A stretch of DNA of 14,866 bases from an uncultured Oscillospiraceae bacterium (lineage in GTDB: Bacteria > Bacillota_A > Clostridia > Oscillospirales > Oscillospiraceae): the NCBI GenBank assembly GCA_900757695.1, contig CAAEOU010000030.1:1-14866 (forward strand), written 5' to 3'. Of this stretch, positions 13,471-14,866 are shown piece after piece; positions within the stretch are counted from its first letter, which is position 1, and every line of letters begins with the position of its first letter. Both the position numbers and the translations under genes were made by a program. The notes under the pieces were generated by a model. It ran no database searches. It saw only the letters and a program-made list of their open reading frames with translations, and was not told the origin of the DNA.

Positions 13471-14866
13471 TTAAAGAGAGATTGCGGCAGCAAAAGCAGC
13501 CCGAACCGCCTTCTGCACGTTGGCAGCCTTATCGCAGTCGCCTACCGTATAGACCCGATAGGCGGGATCATAGAGCGCCAGCGCATCCGCCTGACGGGGC
13601 CGCATGCCCGCAGCCATAACCACGCTTCCACAGGGCAGCAGCTGCTGCTTGCCTTCCGAATCCTCATAGGCAACGCCTTCTGCCGTAATGCCGGTGCAGC
13701 GTCCGCCGGTAACTGTCTTCAGGTTTTCGTGATAGCCCATATTCCGTGTCAGCCGGTTCCGGTAGGAAGCAGACGCATCCACCAGAATCTTCTCCTGCAT
13801 CTCCAGCACCGTAACATCGTGGCCCTGCTCCACCAGATGCAGTGCTGTCTCACAGCCCACCTGACCGCCGCCAATGACCACCACCTGCTGCTCCAGCTGT
13901 GCCTCATGGCCGTAGACCTCCGGGGCAGGCACCGCCATCTCTGCGCCGGGAATGGGCAGGATCAGCGGCGATGCGCCAACCGCTACGATCACGGCATCAT
14001 AATTGCCCTTCACCAGCATCTCACGGGTGGCCTTTACACCCAGCGCCACCTCCACAGGGGATTTCCCCAGCTGATAGATCAGGAACTCCTTATACTTTGC
14101 CAGCGAGTGCTTGAACTGGGCATAATCCGCAAAATTCAGCTGGCCGCCCAGAGCCTTCTTCTCTTCAAAAAGCGTCACATGATGGCCCCGGTCCGCCGCA
14201 GTCAGTGCCGCCTGCATACCCGCAGGGCCGCCGCCTACCACTGCGACCTTTTTGATGGTCTTCGGGGGCTGATTCAGCTTTTCCATCTCATGCTCAATGC
14301 CCATCAGGGGGTTCACCGTACACACAAAGGTCACGCCGTCAATGCAGGCCGAATCATGGCAGCGCATGCACTTGACGCAGGGGACCACATCCTCCCCCCG
14401 CCCCTCATAGGCCTTGGTGCCCAAATTGGGATCTGCCAGCCAGCCCCGGGCCATGGAGATCAGATCTGCCTTGCCGGTAGCTATGGCATCCTCCATCTCA
14501 TCCAGATCCTGATAGCCGCCAATGGTCAGCACAGGGATCTTCGCTCCGCTTTCTTTGATCCGCTGGGCCATCCACAGGTTGGGCGTATCCGGCTCAAAGC
14601 TCATGCAGTGAGCCTGCCAGCCGGTTGCCGCATGGACATGGAGTATATCCGCATGGCCCTCCACAAGCTTTGCCATCTGACATGCGTCATCAATGGTAAA
14701 GCCCGCCCCCTCCGGCAGCTCGCCGGACATTCTCAGCTCGATGAGGAAGTCCTTCCCCGCCGCCTGATGAATGGCATCACAGCACTCATTGAGGAACCGA
14801 AGGCGATTTTCCAAACTCTGAGGACCGTATTCATCTTCCCGATGGTTGGTTTTCAGGCTCAGGAAC
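13471..14866 (-). CDS. Fe-S NADH:flavin oxidoreductase, old-yellow-enzyme type (partial)
   Basis: The gene runs off the right edge; 464 C-terminal residues are visible and roughly the first 170-200 are missing. The frame is open to the last base, and its first visible residues (NHREDEYG, then LENRLRF) match the conserved NxRxDEYGGSxENR stretch of the family, so the TTG at 14814 is not a start. In order it shows the end of the FMN TIM barrel (LISMARGWLADPN), a four-cysteine [4Fe-4S] site (C-x2-C-x2-C-x12-C, codons from 14379 to 14320, the spacing I recall for trimethylamine dehydrogenase), an FAD-type Rossmann motif VVGGGPAG, and a second dinucleotide motif VVIGGGQVGCE. Such enzymes reduce activated C=C bonds, as 2,4-dienoyl-CoA reductase, enoate reductase and BaiCD/BaiH do. 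The substrate here is unknown. It converges on the NTF2-like operon. Confidence 0.9.
   Translation of the reverse strand, partial: FLSLKTNHREDEYGPQSLENRLRFLNECCDAIHQAAGKDFLIELRMSGELPEGAGFTIDDACQMAKLVEGHADILHVHAATGWQAHCMSFEPDTPNLWMAQRIKESGAKIPVLTIGGYQDLDEMEDAIATGKADLISMARGWLADPNLGTKAYEGRGEDVVPCVKCMRCHDSACIDGVTFVCTVNPLMGIEHEMEKLNQPPKTIKKVAVVGGGPAGMQAALTAADRGHHVTLFEEKKALGGQLNFADYAQFKHSLAKYKEFLIYQLGKSPVEVALGVKATREMLVKGNYDAVIVAVGASPLILPIPGAEMAVPAPEVYGHEAQLEQQVVVIGGGQVGCETALHLVEQGHDVTVLEMQEKILVDASASYRNRLTRNMGYHENLKTVTGGRCTGITAEGVAYEDSEGKQQLLPCGSVVMAAGMRPRQADALALYDPAYRVYTVGDCDKAANVQKAVRAAFAAAISL

Noticed and set aside
14320..14381. The flavoenzyme's cysteine cluster looked displaced compared with E. 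coli 2,4-dienoyl-CoA reductase (C-x2-C-x3-C-x11-C).
   Set aside because: The spacing C-x2-C-x2-C-x12-C matches what I recall for trimethylamine dehydrogenase, so it is a normal family variant; the cysteine at 14346 is simply extra.
14812..14866. A TTG at 14814 could be taken as the start of the flavoenzyme.
   Set aside because: The frame stays open to the window edge and the upstream residues match conserved family sequence, so the gene is cut by the window, not truncated biologically.

Overview
The window reads as chromosomal DNA of a GC-rich, Gram-positive anaerobe, most likely a gut Clostridia member near the Oscillospirales. This is inferred from the lipoprotein-type ModA, the SLH-domain wall enzyme, strong AGGAGG ribosome binding sites, a ferredoxin-nitroreductase, an NBP35-type Fe-S carrier and an Fe-S old-yellow-enzyme flavoprotein. 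Coding DNA is dense and GC-rich. No spacer exceeds about 180 bases, and I see no mobile element, phage gene, CRISPR array, rRNA or tRNA.

Region 1 (1-3050, + strand) is a molybdate uptake operon, modA-modB-modC. It has a promoter with an overlapping palindrome at the window's left edge, a strong hairpin between modA and modB that probably sets subunit ratios, and a bidirectional terminator after modC. Region 2 (3055-5785, - strand) pairs a secreted GH24 lysozyme carrying three SLH wall-anchoring repeats with a cytoplasmic PIN/NYN-like putative RNase that has a very long charged, disordered tail. The two genes are 31 bases apart and share one visible promoter.

Region 3 (5912-11006, - strand) is a compact seven-gene operon: an Mrp/NBP35-like Fe-S P-loop ATPase, a PflX-like radical SAM protein, an alpha/beta hydrolase, a gamma-carbonic-anhydrase-like protein, a zinc phospholipase C-like protein, a ferredoxin-nitroreductase fusion and a DUF1653 protein. 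Several junctions overlap or touch (TAATG), so translational coupling is likely. Fe-S and redox chemistry is the common thread, but no single pathway is evident.

Region 4 (11040-13455, + strand) is divergent from region 3 across a palindrome-containing spacer. It encodes three consecutive, translationally linked NTF2/SnoaL-like paralogues of about 240-260 residues with a shared C-terminal motif, closed by a strong terminator. Region 5 (13471 to the right edge, - strand) is the C-terminal part of an Fe-S NADH:flavin oxidoreductase of the BaiCD/BaiH, 2,4-dienoyl-CoA reductase and trimethylamine dehydrogenase group, converging on region 4.

The most interesting part is regions 4-5. NTF2-fold dehydratases next to such ene-reductases recall the bile-acid 7-dehydroxylation logic (BaiE with BaiCD/BaiH). 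Here, however, the NTF2 proteins are larger, triplicated and unlike BaiE in detail. They may form a heteromeric enzyme acting on an unknown diet- or host-derived substrate; that is a hypothesis, not a demonstrated function.
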